DNA of 52,804 nt from Alistipes sp. (GCA_022511345.1 JAFLRR010000016.1:1-52804); one strand, 5' to 3'; positions 6,780-15,430 are shown, counted from the first letter of the stretch. A program made the numbers and translations. The notes: a model not told the origin generated them from the sequence alone.

Positions 6780-7898
6780 GCCGCTCTCGGTTCCGGCGCC
6801 GAACTGCATCAGGTAGGCCTTGATGAACTCGTCCAGCTCGCCGTCCATGACCGACTCGACGGCCGAGGTCTGCACGCCCGTGCGGTGGTCCTTGACGCGG
6901 CGGTCGTCGAAGACGTAGGAGCGAATCTGCGAGCCCCACTCGATGCGTTTCTTCGACGCCTCGAGGGCCTGCTGCGTGGCCATGCGCTTGTCCAGTTCGC
7001 GCTGGTAGAGTTTGGAACGCAGAATGCGCATGGCATTCTCGCGGTTCATGAGCTGCGAGCGCGTCTCCATGTTCTCGATAAGGAACTCGACCGGTTCGCC
7101 CGTGTCGGGGTCCTTGCCATGGTAGCGCAGGCGCACGGCCGTCTCGACCTTGTTGACGTTCTGGCCGCCGGCGCCCGACGAACGGAAGGTGTCCCACTCG
7201 ATGTCCGACGGGTTGATGGTAATCTCGATGGAGTCGTCGACAGCCGGCGAGACGAAGACCGAGGCGAAGGTGGTCTGGCGCTTGTTGTTGGCGTTGAAGG
7301 GCGAGAGGCGCACCATGCGGTGGACGCCGTTTTCGCTCTTGAGGTAGCCGTAGGCGTAGTCGCCCTCGAACTCTATGGTGCACGACTTGACGCCCACCTC
7401 GTCGCCGGCCTGGTAGTCGAGAACCTTGACCTTGTAGCCGTGGGCCTCGCCCCAGCGGGTGTACATGCGCAGCAGCATCGACGCCCAGTCGAGGGCCTCG
7501 GTGCCGCCGGCGCCCGAGTTGATGTCCATGATGGCGCCGAGCTTGTCCTCGTCGCCGCGAAGCATGTTGCGCATCTCGAGAGCCTCGATGGCCTCGAGGG
7601 TCTGGACATAGTGGCTGTCGAGCTCCTGCTCGGTGGAGACACCCTCGCGGACGAACTCGGGCATGAGCTCGAGGTCCTCGACCAGCTTGGTCACGCGGTC
7701 GAAATCGTCGACCCACGACTTGACGGCGGCGACCTTGCGCAGCTGCTCGCGGGCACGGTCGGGGTTGTCCCAGAAGTCGGGCTCCTGCGTCTTCTCCTCC
7801 TCGTTGAGAAGGTCTATGCGTTTGCGGTCGATGTCGAGGCATCGGCCGAGCGTGTCGCGGCGTTTTGCGGCCTCTTTAATCTGTTCTGCCAGCACCAT
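6774..7898 (-). CDS. prfB: Peptide chain release factor 2
   Basis: A 374-aa class I release factor that ends translation at UGA and UAA. It has the SPF anticodon-like tripeptide in HRMVRLSPFNANN (about residue 205) and the GGQ peptidyl-hydrolysis motif in SSGAGGQNVNKVETAVRL (about 245). The segment that in many bacteria carries the autoregulatory +1 frameshift (RRYL-stop-D) reads GRCLDID in frame here, so the gene is translated without a programmed shift. The start MVLAEQIKEA fits the family and lies 28 nt after a TATATTTG promoter box (7926-7933); longer readings to 8027 are rejected. Confidence 0.95.
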   Translation of the reverse strand: MVLAEQIKEAAKRRDTLGRCLDIDRKRIDLLNEEEKTQEPDFWDNPDRAREQLRKVAAVKSWVDDFDRVTKLVEDLELMPEFVREGVSTEQELDSHYVQTLEAIEALEMRNMLRGDEDKLGAIMDINSGAGGTEALDWASMLLRMYTRWGEAHGYKVKVLDYQAGDEVGVKSCTIEFEGDYAYGYLKSENGVHRMVRLSPFNANNKRQTTFASVFVSPAVDDSIEITINPSDIEWDTFRSSGAGGQNVNKVETAVRLRYHGKDPDTGEPVEFLIENMETRSQLMNRENAMRILRSKLYQRELDKRMATQQALEASKKRIEWGSQIRSYVFDDRRVKDHRTGVQTSAVESVMDGELDEFIKAYLMQFGAGTESGS

Positions 7899-7925
7899 AG
7901 CTTCGGAATTGTGTATAGTCGGATG

Positions 7926-7933
7926 CAAATATA
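7926..7933 (-). promoter_or_regulatory. -7 box of prfB
   Basis: TATATTTG on the minus strand, 28 nt ahead of the prfB start. No clear -33 element. Confidence 0.55.
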
Positions 7934-8010
7934 AGGTGAAAATCAGAAATCTAAAGGGCTGTGCCCGATTTGTTTCATGCGCCGCAGATGCCCCGCCGGC
8001 CATAAAGGCA

Positions 8011-8038
8011 AACAAAAGACCCGGCATTCGGCCGGGTC
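8011..8038 (-). terminator. Terminator of the zinc-ribbon gene operon
   Basis: On the minus strand GACCCGGC-(5 nt)-GCCGGGTC followed by TTTT, 20 nt after the zinc-ribbon gene stop. Confidence 0.75.
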
Positions 8039-8057
8039 CGTGGGGTGTGTCGCGGGG

Positions 8058-8822
8058 CTATGCCTGCTCCTCGGAGCCGTCGTCGACGAGGATGCGGCCG
8101 CAGTACTCGCAGACGATGATTTTGCGGCCCTGGCGAATCTCGACCTGACGCTGGGGAGGAATGCGGTTGTAGCAGCCGCCGCAGGCGTCGCGCTTGATGG
8201 TCACGACGGCCAGGCCGTTGCGGACATTGCGGCGTATGCGGGCGTAGGCCGTGAGCAGGCGCTCGTCGATCTTCTGCTTGGCGGTCTCGGCGCTCTTCTC
8301 GAGCTCGGCGATCTGCGAGGCGGTCTCGGCCTCGATGCTGTCCAGCTCGCTGCGCTTGACCTTCAGGTCCTCGTCGCGCTCGGACTTGCGGAGCTCGGTC
8401 TCCTCGATCTGGGCCTTCTTGGCCTTGATGGCTGCGGCATACTCCTTCAGGCGCTTCTCGGCAAGCTCGATGTTGAGCTCCTGGAACTCGATCTCCTTGG
8501 TTATGGCGTCGAATTCGCGGTTGTTGCGCACGTTGTTCTGCTGCTCCTTGTAGTTGGCAATGGCGATTTTGGCCTGGTCGACTTCGCGCTTGCGCTGCTT
8601 GGTCAGGGCGTTGAGCTCCTCGACCTCGCGGTTCACGTTGTCGATGCGGGTCTGAAGACCTGCAATCTCGTCCTCGAGGCTGCTAACCTCCAGCGGCAGT
8701 TCGCCCTTCACCTTGTTGATGCCGTCGATACTCGAATCTATCTTCTGCAACTCGTAGAGGGCCATGATTTTCTCCTGCATTGAATAGTCGGCCGTTTCGA
8801 CCGTTTTCTTCTGTGTCGCCAT
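8058..8822 (-). CDS. Coiled-coil protein with C-terminal C4 zinc ribbon
   Basis: A 254-aa protein with an almost continuous coiled coil (about 15-185, rich in Glu/Lys/Leu heptads) and a C-terminal zinc ribbon with two Cys pairs, CGGC (in DACGGCYNRIPPQ) and CEYC (in IIVCEYCGRIL). This is the DUF164/zf-RING_7 family, widespread next to Nif3 genes; some members have been linked to nucleic-acid or secretion-related roles, but no function is assigned here. The start MATQKKT is chosen because a TAACTTTG box (8892-8899) lies 69 nt upstream, inside the end of nif3. It is last in the leftward trkA operon but can also be transcribed alone. Confidence 0.88.
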   Translation of the reverse strand: MATQKKTVETADYSMQEKIMALYELQKIDSSIDGINKVKGELPLEVSSLEDEIAGLQTRIDNVNREVEELNALTKQRKREVDQAKIAIANYKEQQNNVRNNREFDAITKEIEFQELNIELAEKRLKEYAAAIKAKKAQIEETELRKSERDEDLKVKRSELDSIEAETASQIAELEKSAETAKQKIDERLLTAYARIRRNVRNGLAVVTIKRDACGGCYNRIPPQRQVEIRQGRKIIVCEYCGRILVDDGSEEQA

Positions 8823-8841
8823 TATATTAACCTTAAATTGT

Positions 8842-9627
8842 TTATACGAAATAACATACGGGATTTTTAGCTCGCTCGCTCCCGCGAACGGCAAAGTTAC
8901 GTAAATTTTTCGACAAAATATCAAATAAAATCTCTATTGCGCAATATTCGCTCTCGAAGTGTCCGGCGTCGACCACCGTAAAATCGCCGTCGGGGGTGTA
9001 GAAGTCGTTGTATTTCAAATCGGACGTCACGTAGACCTGGGCTCCCGACATGCGGGCTGCCTCCATGAGCGACGAGCCGGCGCCGGTGCAGAGAGCAACG
9101 CGGCTGACGACTGGGCTGACGGGGGCGGAGTGGCGGAGGATGCGTGCGCCGGTGACGGTGCGGATGCGCTCCATGAACTCGCCGAAGGGAACAGGCCGGC
9201 CGAGCTCGCCGACGGCGCCGAAGCCGGTGCCGCAACCGGCCGGCGAGGGCTCGAGAACCTCGGGCGAGACGATGCCGAGCTTGCGGGCCAGATGCCAGCT
9301 CATGCCGCGGCTAGCCGAGTCGAGGTTGGTGTGGCAGGCGTAGAGGGCTATGCCCTTGCGGATGGCGCGCTCGACGCACCGCTGAACGGCATCGCCGGAG
9401 TTGAAGCGCTTGAGCGGGTGGAAGATGATGGGATGGTGGGTGATGATGATGTCGCAGCCCAGCTGCTCGGCCTCGTCGAGCACATCCTCGGTGACGTCGA
9501 CGGCAAGCAGCGCCGAGTGCACCTCGTCGTCGGGGCGGCCGACGGTAAGGCCCGAGTTGTCGTAGGACTCCTGCAGCGAGAGGGGCGCGAAGCGCTCGAT
9601 GGTCTCTATTACTTCAGCTATCTTCAT
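8842..9627 (-). CDS. Nif3-like dinuclear metal centre protein
   Basis: A 261-aa member of the Nif3/YbgI family. Metal-ligand segments are present: THHPIIFHPLKRF (about 62-74), CHTNLDSASRGMSWHLA (about 100-116) and DAGHFESE near the C-terminus. It is the short form without the extra domain of Bacillus YqfO. The family is nearly universal; proposals include a GTP cyclohydrolase-type fold and metal-dependent hydrolase activity, unproven. The start MKIAEVIETIERFAPL is 4 nt after the merR stop. Neighbourhood with the zinc-ribbon gene downstream is conserved in Bacteroidota. Confidence 0.9.
   Translation of the reverse strand: MKIAEVIETIERFAPLSLQESYDNSGLTVGRPDDEVHSALLAVDVTEDVLDEAEQLGCDIIITHHPIIFHPLKRFNSGDAVQRCVERAIRKGIALYACHTNLDSASRGMSWHLARKLGIVSPEVLEPSPAGCGTGFGAVGELGRPVPFGEFMERIRTVTGARILRHSAPVSPVVSRVALCTGAGSSLMEAARMSGAQVYVTSDLKYNDFYTPDGDFTVVDAGHFESEYCAIEILFDILSKNLRNFAVRGSERAKNPVCYFV
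8892..8899 (-). promoter_or_regulatory. Internal -7 box ahead of the zinc-ribbon gene
   Basis: TAACTTTG on the minus strand within the 3' end of nif3, 69 nt before the start at 8822. Confidence 0.5.
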
Positions 9628-9631
9628 GGTC

Positions 9632-10144
9632 TCAGAAGAGCGATTGTTCGTAAAAGGCGAATAGCTCCTTGTCCTTGGACTCGTCATCCTGGCGCTTGCG
9701 GCGCCCGCGGCGGTGCTCCTCTACGACCTTCACGGCCGGCTCGGCAGCCGGTTGGGGGGCCTGTTCGGCAGCGGACCGGTCGTCGTCGGCAGGTGCGGCG
9801 GGAGCGGCAACGGGCGCCTCGCCGCGAAGGCCGTCGCGCACCTCGGCGAGCTCGGCGCGCAGCTTCTGCAGGCGCTCGAGCAGCTCGGCCTGGCGGGAGA
9901 CCTTGTCGCGCTTGCCCTTGAGGGCTTTTTTGGCTCCGTCGAGGGTCATGCCGCGCTCCTTGACAAGGTGGTATATGAGTTTAAGGTTCTCGATGTCGGA
10001 GGGCGTGAAGAGCCGGTTGCCCTTCTTGTTGCGCTTGGGGCGGAGAACGTCGAACTCCGACTCCCAGAATCGCAGAAGCGACGGGTTGACGTCGAACATC
10101 TCGGCAACCTCGCCCATCGAGTAGAATAGTTTCTCGGGTTTCAT
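9632..10144 (-). CDS. MerR-family transcriptional regulator
   Basis: A 170-aa DNA-binding protein. The winged-helix MerR domain is at the N-terminus (KLFYSMGEVAEMFDVNPSLLRFWESEF, then KNKKGNRLFTPSDIENLKLIY), followed by a short coiled coil (about 80-105), an Ala/Pro-rich linker (about 108-135) and a basic RRGRRKR stretch. No effector domain or conserved metal-binding cysteines are seen, so it is not a classical metal sensor. It is the MerR type commonly found in single copy in Bacteroidota housekeeping operons. The targets cannot be read. It sits between the rRNA methyltransferase (9 nt upstream) and nif3. Confidence 0.88.
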   Translation of the reverse strand: MKPEKLFYSMGEVAEMFDVNPSLLRFWESEFDVLRPKRNKKGNRLFTPSDIENLKLIYHLVKERGMTLDGAKKALKGKRDKVSRQAELLERLQKLRAELAEVRDGLRGEAPVAAPAAPADDDRSAAEQAPQPAAEPAVKVVEEHRRGRRKRQDDESKDKELFAFYEQSLF

Positions 10145-10152
10145 AACTCGTG

Positions 10153-11517
10153 CTATTTGTTCAAGATTCTCAAATTCATTGGGTACATGTTGTTGACCCT
10201 GTGTCCTATGCGCTTGGCGAAGCCGAGGGCCGCGCCGCGTGCGGTGACAAGATTCAGACCCTCGGCGAAGCGCGCGGGGTCGGTGCGGCCGCAGCGAAGA
10301 TAGTCGAGGGCCTCATCGTCGGGCAGCTCGGCCTGGGCGAACTGCTCGCGGCGCAGACCGGCGTACATGGCCGCGGCATGCTCGGGCTTGAGTCGACCCT
10401 TGAATATGCGGCCGAAGGCGGTGCCGGAGTATATGGCCGACATCTGCTCGCAGACAGTGCGCACAAGGTCGAAGGTCTCGGCTCGGTAGCCGTAGTAGAG
10501 CTCGCCGACCTGAAAGAAGCGCATGGCTCCCGGCTCGGCCGAGTATCTGTCGAGCTCGGTGGCGGCGGTGCGGTCGGCAGGGACGAATATGGTGCGGCGA
10601 GGTCTGGAAGGTGCGGCCTCGGACGCAGCGTCGGCCGACTTGCGGGCCACGGCGGCGAAAAAGCCCTCGCCGCATAGACGGTGGGGCAGGAAGCGGTAGG
10701 TGCGGAAGGCCTCCGTGCGGCCGCACTCTATGCCTGCGTCGGGGAGTGCGACGGGTTCGGCCTCGGTCAGCTCGCCGCCCGCAAAGGCGGCGAATCGCCG
10801 GAGCGTCTCCTCGTTCTCGGTGCGGTTGAAGGTGCAGGTGCTGTACAGGAGCAGGCCGCCGGGTCGCAGAGCCCGCCACGCATGGCGCAGGATATCCTCC
10901 TGCCGCGCGGCGCACATCGAGACGTTGCGCTCGCTCCACTCGCTGCGCGATGCGGGGTCCTTGCGGAACATGCCCTCGCCCGAACAGGGGGCGTCGACGG
11001 CTGCGACGTCGAAGAATCCGGCCAGGGACGCGGCCCGCGAAGGTTCGTTGCAGGTGACGACGGTGTTGCCCAGACCCCACTTGCGGACGTTGTCGGCAAG
11101 GACCTGCGCACGGCGGCGGTCGATCTCGTTGGCTACGACAAGGCCGCCGGCTCCGGCCAGCGAGGCGTAGTGGGTGGTCTTGCCGCCCGGGGCGGCGCAC
11201 ATGTCCAGGATGCGGCCGCCGCTGAAGCCCGAAGCCTCGAGCAGGTAGCCCGTGAACTGAGACGAGGGCTCCTGGACGTAGTAGGCACCGGCGTGGAAGG
11301 CCGTATCGAGAGTGAACTGCGGCCGCTGGGGCAGGATGTAGCCGTGGCTGCTCCAGGGGATGCGCACGGCATCGCCGGGAAGCACGGCGCCGGCGCTCTT
11401 GGCCGGGTTGAGGCGCACGGAGGTCACGGGCTCCGTGTCGAGAGCCCGGCAGAGTGCCAGAGCGTCGGCAGAGCCGCGCTCGGAAATCATGCTGCTGACG
11501 AACGCCTCGGGCAGCAT
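10153..11517 (-). CDS. 16S rRNA m5C methyltransferase, RsmB/RsmF (NOL1/NOP2/Sun) family
   Basis: A 454-aa S-adenosylmethionine-dependent RNA cytosine-C5 methyltransferase. SAM-binding motif LDMCAAPGGKTTHYASL (about 107), motif IV DAPCSGEGMFRKDP and motif VI LYSTCTFNRTENEE carry the two catalytic cysteines of the family. The C-terminal portion (from about 320, with GRIFKGRLKPEHAAAM and LGFAKRIGHRVNNMYP) is the RsmF/YebU-type tail that helps bind rRNA, so RsmF is the closer relative than RsmB. It lies 2 nt after the kinase gene. Confidence 0.88.
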   Translation of the reverse strand: MLPEAFVSSMISERGSADALALCRALDTEPVTSVRLNPAKSAGAVLPGDAVRIPWSSHGYILPQRPQFTLDTAFHAGAYYVQEPSSQFTGYLLEASGFSGGRILDMCAAPGGKTTHYASLAGAGGLVVANEIDRRRAQVLADNVRKWGLGNTVVTCNEPSRAASLAGFFDVAAVDAPCSGEGMFRKDPASRSEWSERNVSMCAARQEDILRHAWRALRPGGLLLYSTCTFNRTENEETLRRFAAFAGGELTEAEPVALPDAGIECGRTEAFRTYRFLPHRLCGEGFFAAVARKSADAASEAAPSRPRRTIFVPADRTAATELDRYSAEPGAMRFFQVGELYYGYRAETFDLVRTVCEQMSAIYSGTAFGRIFKGRLKPEHAAAMYAGLRREQFAQAELPDDEALDYLRCGRTDPARFAEGLNLVTARGAALGFAKRIGHRVNNMYPMNLRILNK

Positions 11518-11519
11518 CG

Positions 11520-12131
11520 CTACCTTTTTTGAGCCTTTATCGCGTCGAGGCGCTCGCAGATGCGTGCCAGAACGGCCTCGTCGGCGAAATCCTCGGTGTT
11601 CTTGTCGATAACCAGCACCTCGCCCTCGTAGATGTTGTCGATCCAGTTGTCGTACATCGTGTTCAGGCGCTCGAGATACTCGGTGTCGATGTTCTGCTCG
11701 TACTCGCGGCCGCGCTTGCGTATCTGGGCGATGAGCGTGGGGACGCTGGCCTTGAGGTATATCAGAAGGTCGGGCTTGGGTATCAGGTCGGTGGAGATGC
11801 GGAAGACCTTCATGTAGGTCTCGAAGTCGCGGCTCGACATGAGCCCCATTTTGTGGAGATTGTCGGCGAAGATGTGGGCATCCTCATAAATCGTGCGGTC
11901 CTGGAAAACCGTATCGGCGCCCTCGTTGAGCATATCCATCGTCTGCTGAAGACGGCTGCCGAGGAACGAAATCTGAAGCTGGAACGACCAGCGGTTCATG
12001 TTCTCGTAGAAGTCGCCGATGTAGGGATTGTCGGTCACCTCGTAGTAGGCTTTGGCCGAGTAGCGTCCTGCGAGTATCTCGGTCAGGGTGGTCTTTCCGC
12101 TGCCGATGTTTCCTGCAATTGCGATGTACAT
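11520..12131 (-). CDS. Deoxynucleoside kinase
   Basis: A 203-aa kinase that would phosphorylate salvaged deoxynucleosides. P-loop GNIGSGKTTL (about 7-16), the DRT motif in TVFQDRTIYEDAHIFA (about 75-90) and the lid arginines in RKRGREYEQNIDTEYL (about 145-160) match the dCK/dGK/dNK family. The start MYIAIAGNIGSGK fits other bacterial members; the longer reading into the GH3 gene is rejected. Substrate (purine or pyrimidine) cannot be decided from motifs alone. It lies 25 nt after the GH3 gene and 2 nt before the methyltransferase gene. Confidence 0.9.
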   Translation of the reverse strand: MYIAIAGNIGSGKTTLTEILAGRYSAKAYYEVTDNPYIGDFYENMNRWSFQLQISFLGSRLQQTMDMLNEGADTVFQDRTIYEDAHIFADNLHKMGLMSSRDFETYMKVFRISTDLIPKPDLLIYLKASVPTLIAQIRKRGREYEQNIDTEYLERLNTMYDNWIDNIYEGEVLVIDKNTEDFADEAVLARICERLDAIKAQKR

Positions 12132-12156
12132 ATTGTGTGCGTTAAGTTTGTGTTTT

Positions 12157-13632
12157 TCAGTTTTTGTGCCGGCGGTCGGGCGCCTGGAGCGACTCGATGA
12201 TCGTGCGGTCGTTGCACAGGTGGGGCACCTTGTTCTTGCCGCAGCTGTGAAGCCAGCCGATGAAGGTGCCGCGCGGCAGGGAGCGGACAACGGGCCGGCC
12301 CAGAGCCGTGGTGCGCTTGGCATCGTAGTCGGAGTTCAGGCGCCGCAGCTCGCTGTCGAGAGCCGAGGCGAACTCGTCCAGACTCGGGGGCGCCTGCAGA
12401 AACTCTATGGCCCACTCGTGCGCGCCGCATGACGAGAGGCTCATGTATATCGGGGCGGCGGTATACTCGCCGACAGAGGCGCCGGTGGCGCGGCAGGCTG
12501 CCGAGAGAGCCTTCTCGGCGTTGTCGGCGGCAAGCTCCTCGCCGAAGGCGTTGATGAACTGCCGCGTGCGGCCCGCAAGGCGTATGCGGTAGGGGTCGGT
12601 CGAGGTGAACTCGACAACGTCGCCCGTGTCGTAGCGCCACAGACCGTTGCACGAGGTGATAATGAGCGCATAGCGCTCGCCGCTGCGAACCCCGCAGAGC
12701 GGGCAGACATCGCCGCTGCGGCTGCGGAACTCGTAGTAGGCCCCGTAGTCGGGCATGAGCAGCATGTCGTCTCTGGAGAGGTCGTCGGCCATGGCGAAGA
12801 AGCCTTCGGAGGCGTTGTAGGTCTCCATGTAGGCGAACGACGCGTCGGGGAGCAGCTGGGCGTAGGCCGCACGGTAGGGTGCGAAGCCCATGCCGCCGTG
12901 GACGAAGAGCTCGAGGTCGGGCCACACCTCGAGAAGATTGCTGCGGCCGGTGTATTCGAGGATGCGGCGCATGAGCACCAGATTCCACGACGGAACACCG
13001 GCGAACGAGGTGACGCGCTCAAGGGTGCACTCGCGGCAGATGGCTGCGGCCTTGTCGTCGAAGTTTTCCATGAGGGCCGTGCTGCGCCGGGGGGTTCGAA
13101 TCATGTCGCCAAGGCGCGAGCTGCCGTCGAGGGCCAGGGCCGAAAGGTCGCCCGAGGTGATGCCGCCGACGGTGCTCAGCGAGCCCCCGAGGGTGAGGGT
13201 CTTGCCGTCGAAGACTCTGGTCGAGGGACGCATGGCGGCGTACATGGCCGCCACGTCGTACATGCCCCGCAGGTGAGACTCGCGAAGAGATTCGCGCGTG
13301 ACGGGTATGTATTTGCTGCGGTCAGAGGTGGTGCCCGACGATTTGGCGAAGCGAAGGGTGCGGCCCGGACGCAGAACGTCGCTCTGGCCGGCCAGAACAC
13401 GGTCGATGTAGGGCCGCGAGGCGTCGTAGTCGCGCACGGGAACCGCAGCGGCGAACTGCTCGGCAGTCATCGAGGCGGTTATCGAGTGGTCGTGTCCGAA
13501 TGCCGTGCGGGCACCCTCGGTCAGCAACCGCCGCAATACGGCGCGCTGAATGTCGCAGGCATCGCTGCGCATGCGGTCGAATGCCCGGGCTCTGCGCGAG
13601 AGCAGCGCTTTTATGAGGGTGCTTCGGGACAC
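12157..13632 (-). CDS. GH3 auxin-responsive-promoter family adenylating enzyme
   Basis: A 491-aa member of the bacterial GH3 family, whose plant relatives adenylate carboxylic acids and couple them to amino acids. Visible blocks are the ATP-binding segment RFAKSSGTTSDRSKYIPVT (about 95-113), YNASEGFFAMADD (about 270) and RYDTGDVVEFTSTDPYRIRLAGRTRQFINAFGEEL split around 340-375. The bacterial substrate is unknown. I use the GTG at 13632, one base after the trkA stop, because it begins at the conserved helix STLIKALLSRRARAFD; an ATG at 13686 would overlap trkA by 53 nt. Confidence 0.85.
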   Translation of the reverse strand: MSRSTLIKALLSRRARAFDRMRSDACDIQRAVLRRLLTEGARTAFGHDHSITASMTAEQFAAAVPVRDYDASRPYIDRVLAGQSDVLRPGRTLRFAKSSGTTSDRSKYIPVTRESLRESHLRGMYDVAAMYAAMRPSTRVFDGKTLTLGGSLSTVGGITSGDLSALALDGSSRLGDMIRTPRRSTALMENFDDKAAAICRECTLERVTSFAGVPSWNLVLMRRILEYTGRSNLLEVWPDLELFVHGGMGFAPYRAAYAQLLPDASFAYMETYNASEGFFAMADDLSRDDMLLMPDYGAYYEFRSRSGDVCPLCGVRSGERYALIITSCNGLWRYDTGDVVEFTSTDPYRIRLAGRTRQFINAFGEELAADNAEKALSAACRATGASVGEYTAAPIYMSLSSCGAHEWAIEFLQAPPSLDEFASALDSELRRLNSDYDAKRTTALGRPVVRSLPRGTFIGWLHSCGKNKVPHLCNDRTIIESLQAPDRRHKN

Positions 13633-13633
13633 G

Positions 13634-14974
13634 TCAGTTGAAGTATTCGCCGATTTTGGAGATGGCCGAAGGCATGGCGAAGACAACGGCCCGGTCGTAG
13701 GCGTTGATTTCGGTGTTGCCCATGGCGATGAAGACCTTGTCGCCGCGAACGATGCCCCCGATTATCACGTCGTCGGGCAGATCCATGTCCTTGATGCGGC
13801 ACTTGGTGGCCGGAGAGTTGGGCTTGACGATGAACTCGAGAACCTCGGCCTCGCTGCCCGTGAGGCACTTGATGGCCTGCACGTCGGTGGACATGGTGAA
13901 GCGGAAGATGTTGGAGGCCGTGACCAGCTTCTTGTTGATGATGGTGTCGATGCCGATGCTCTCGGCAAGGTTGATGTAGTTGAGGTTCTCGACGGCCGCG
14001 ATGACCTTCTTGACTCCCATGCGCTTGGCGAGCATGGCGGCCAGAATGTTGGTCTCGCTGCGGCCGGTGACGGCCACGAAGGCGTCCATGCTGGCAAGGC
14101 CCTCCTCGAGCATGGATTCGGTGTGGCGGCCGTCCTCGTTGATGATGAGCGTCTTGTCGAGGCGCTCGGCAAGACGGTAGGCCTTATCGGCGTTGTAGTC
14201 TACGAGTTTGATGTTCATCTCGCTCTGAAGCTCCTCGGCGATGCGTATGCCGATGCGCGAACCGCCCAGAATCATCATGTTGCGGACCTGGACGTCGGTC
14301 TGGCCCGACATCTCCATGACATCGCGGACGGCGCTGTGGCGCGAAATGACGTAGATCTGGTCGCCCTCCTTGAAGATCTCGCCGCGGCGGGGGATGATGG
14401 TGCGGCCGGCGCGGGTGATGGCTACGGTGCGGTAGTCGAGAGGTTTGTCCGAGGGGGCGAAGCCGCCGAGCTCGCGCCCGATTAGCGGCGACGACGACTC
14501 GAGCCGGAATACGACCAGCGAGAGCTTGCCGCCCGAAAAGTCGACATACTCGGTGGTGGAGGTGTGGCCCAGAAGGTTTATGACCTCGCTGGCTGCCGCC
14601 TTCTCGGGGTAGAAGAGGTAGTCGATGCCCATGTTGATGAAAATCTCCTTGTTGTTGGGCTCGAGGTACTCGTTGTTGTCGACGCGGGCGATGGATTTCT
14701 TGGCTCCGAGCTGCTTGGCGAGGGTGGCCGATATGATGTTCTCGTTCTCGCCATGGTTCAGGGCGATGAACAGGTCGCAACGGCGCACGGCTGCCTTGCG
14801 CAGCGTCTCGAAGGTGGTCGAGTCGCCCTCGACGGTTATGATGTCGGCCAGCGCGCCAACTTCGGCCAGCATCTTGGGGTCGGTGTCGATGACGGTTATG
14901 TCGTGACCCTTTCCGCTGAGCATCTTGGCAAGATGGCTTCCGGTTTCGCCGGCTCCGGCAATGACTATTCGCAT
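13634..14974 (-). CDS. trkA: Trk potassium uptake NAD-binding protein TrkA
   Basis: A 446-aa peripheral regulator of Trk/Ktr potassium channels with two tandem RCK modules. The first Rossmann motif is VIAGAGETGSHLAKML (about 3-18); the second starts MILGGSRIGIRIAEEL (about 230-245). Each is followed by a TrkA_C domain (about 140-215 and 370-446). The membrane partner TrkH is not in the window. It heads a leftward seven-gene run and has a promoter box 81 nt upstream that abuts the promoter of the divergent small-protein gene. Confidence 0.93.
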   Translation of the reverse strand: MRIVIAGAGETGSHLAKMLSGKGHDITVIDTDPKMLAEVGALADIITVEGDSTTFETLRKAAVRRCDLFIALNHGENENIISATLAKQLGAKKSIARVDNNEYLEPNNKEIFINMGIDYLFYPEKAAASEVINLLGHTSTTEYVDFSGGKLSLVVFRLESSSPLIGRELGGFAPSDKPLDYRTVAITRAGRTIIPRRGEIFKEGDQIYVISRHSAVRDVMEMSGQTDVQVRNMMILGGSRIGIRIAEELQSEMNIKLVDYNADKAYRLAERLDKTLIINEDGRHTESMLEEGLASMDAFVAVTGRSETNILAAMLAKRMGVKKVIAAVENLNYINLAESIGIDTIINKKLVTASNIFRFTMSTDVQAIKCLTGSEAEVLEFIVKPNSPATKCRIKDMDLPDDVIIGGIVRGDKVFIAMGNTEINAYDRAVVFAMPSAISKIGEYFN

Positions 14975-15038
14975 AGAAGAGTGTTTTCTGGCCCCCGCCG
15001 CAGCGTATGGAACAGCGGCCGGACGGGGAGTCCGCGGT

Positions 15039-15070
15039 TTTGTTTAATACGAGACAAATTTATATATTTG
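15039..15070 (+). promoter_or_regulatory. Promoter of the 79-aa membrane protein gene
   Basis: TTTG (15039-15042), 20 nt spacer, TATATTTG (15063-15070). Its -7 box touches the divergent trkA -7 box. Confidence 0.75.
15055..15062 (-). promoter_or_regulatory. -7 box of trkA, back to back with the divergent promoter
   Basis: TAAATTTG on the minus strand, directly adjacent to the plus-strand TATATTTG at 15063. The two promoters share DNA and probably cannot be opened together. Confidence 0.6.
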
Positions 15071-15117
15071 TGTCCGAAACTCAAAATTTTATAAGATTTA
15101 ATTAAAGTTGCTTTCCT

Positions 15118-15357
15118 ATGCCGTCGTGGCTCGTAGTGATACTGTTTGCGGTCGCTTTTCTGGCGCTCTTCGTGCTCGGCATGTCGCTGACGCTGATATT
15201 CAAGGGTCACCATATCGATTCGGAGATAGCGACCAATGAAAACATGCGCCGCCTGGGCATAAAGTGCGTGGTGGCCGAGGCCATGGAGCAGCAGGCCGAA
15301 GAGGACTGCGCCGCAAGACCCTGCGCGGGCGACTGCAACTCCTGCGCAAAGGAGTGA
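15118..15357 (+). CDS. Small membrane protein with Cys-rich tail
   Basis: A 79-aa protein with one N-terminal transmembrane helix (WLVVILFAVAFLALFVLGMSL), the basic segment FKGHHIDSEIATNENMRRLGIKC, and a cysteine-rich end with spacing C-A4-C-A3-C-x2-C (CAARPCAGDCNSCAKE), five cysteines in all with the one at about 50. Similar TM-plus-Cys proteins occur in Bacteroidota, sometimes near electron-transfer genes. A metal or Fe-S ligand role is only a suggestion. It has its own promoter (15039-15070) and a terminator directly after it. Confidence 0.8.
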   Translation: MPSWLVVILFAVAFLALFVLGMSLTLIFKGHHIDSEIATNENMRRLGIKCVVAEAMEQQAEEDCAARPCAGDCNSCAKE

Positions 15358-15378
15358 ACCCGCACGAAGGCATGCAAG

Positions 15379-15415
15379 AAAAGAGCCGCACCTTTCGGGT
15401 GCGGCTCGGTTTTTT
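15379..15415. terminator. Bidirectional terminator between small-protein gene and efp
   Basis: GAGCCGCACC/GGTGCGGCTC with 5-nt loop, T-run on the plus side (15410-15415) and A-rich on the other, lying between convergent genes. Confidence 0.85.
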
Positions 15416-15430
15416 CGATGCAAGGATAGA

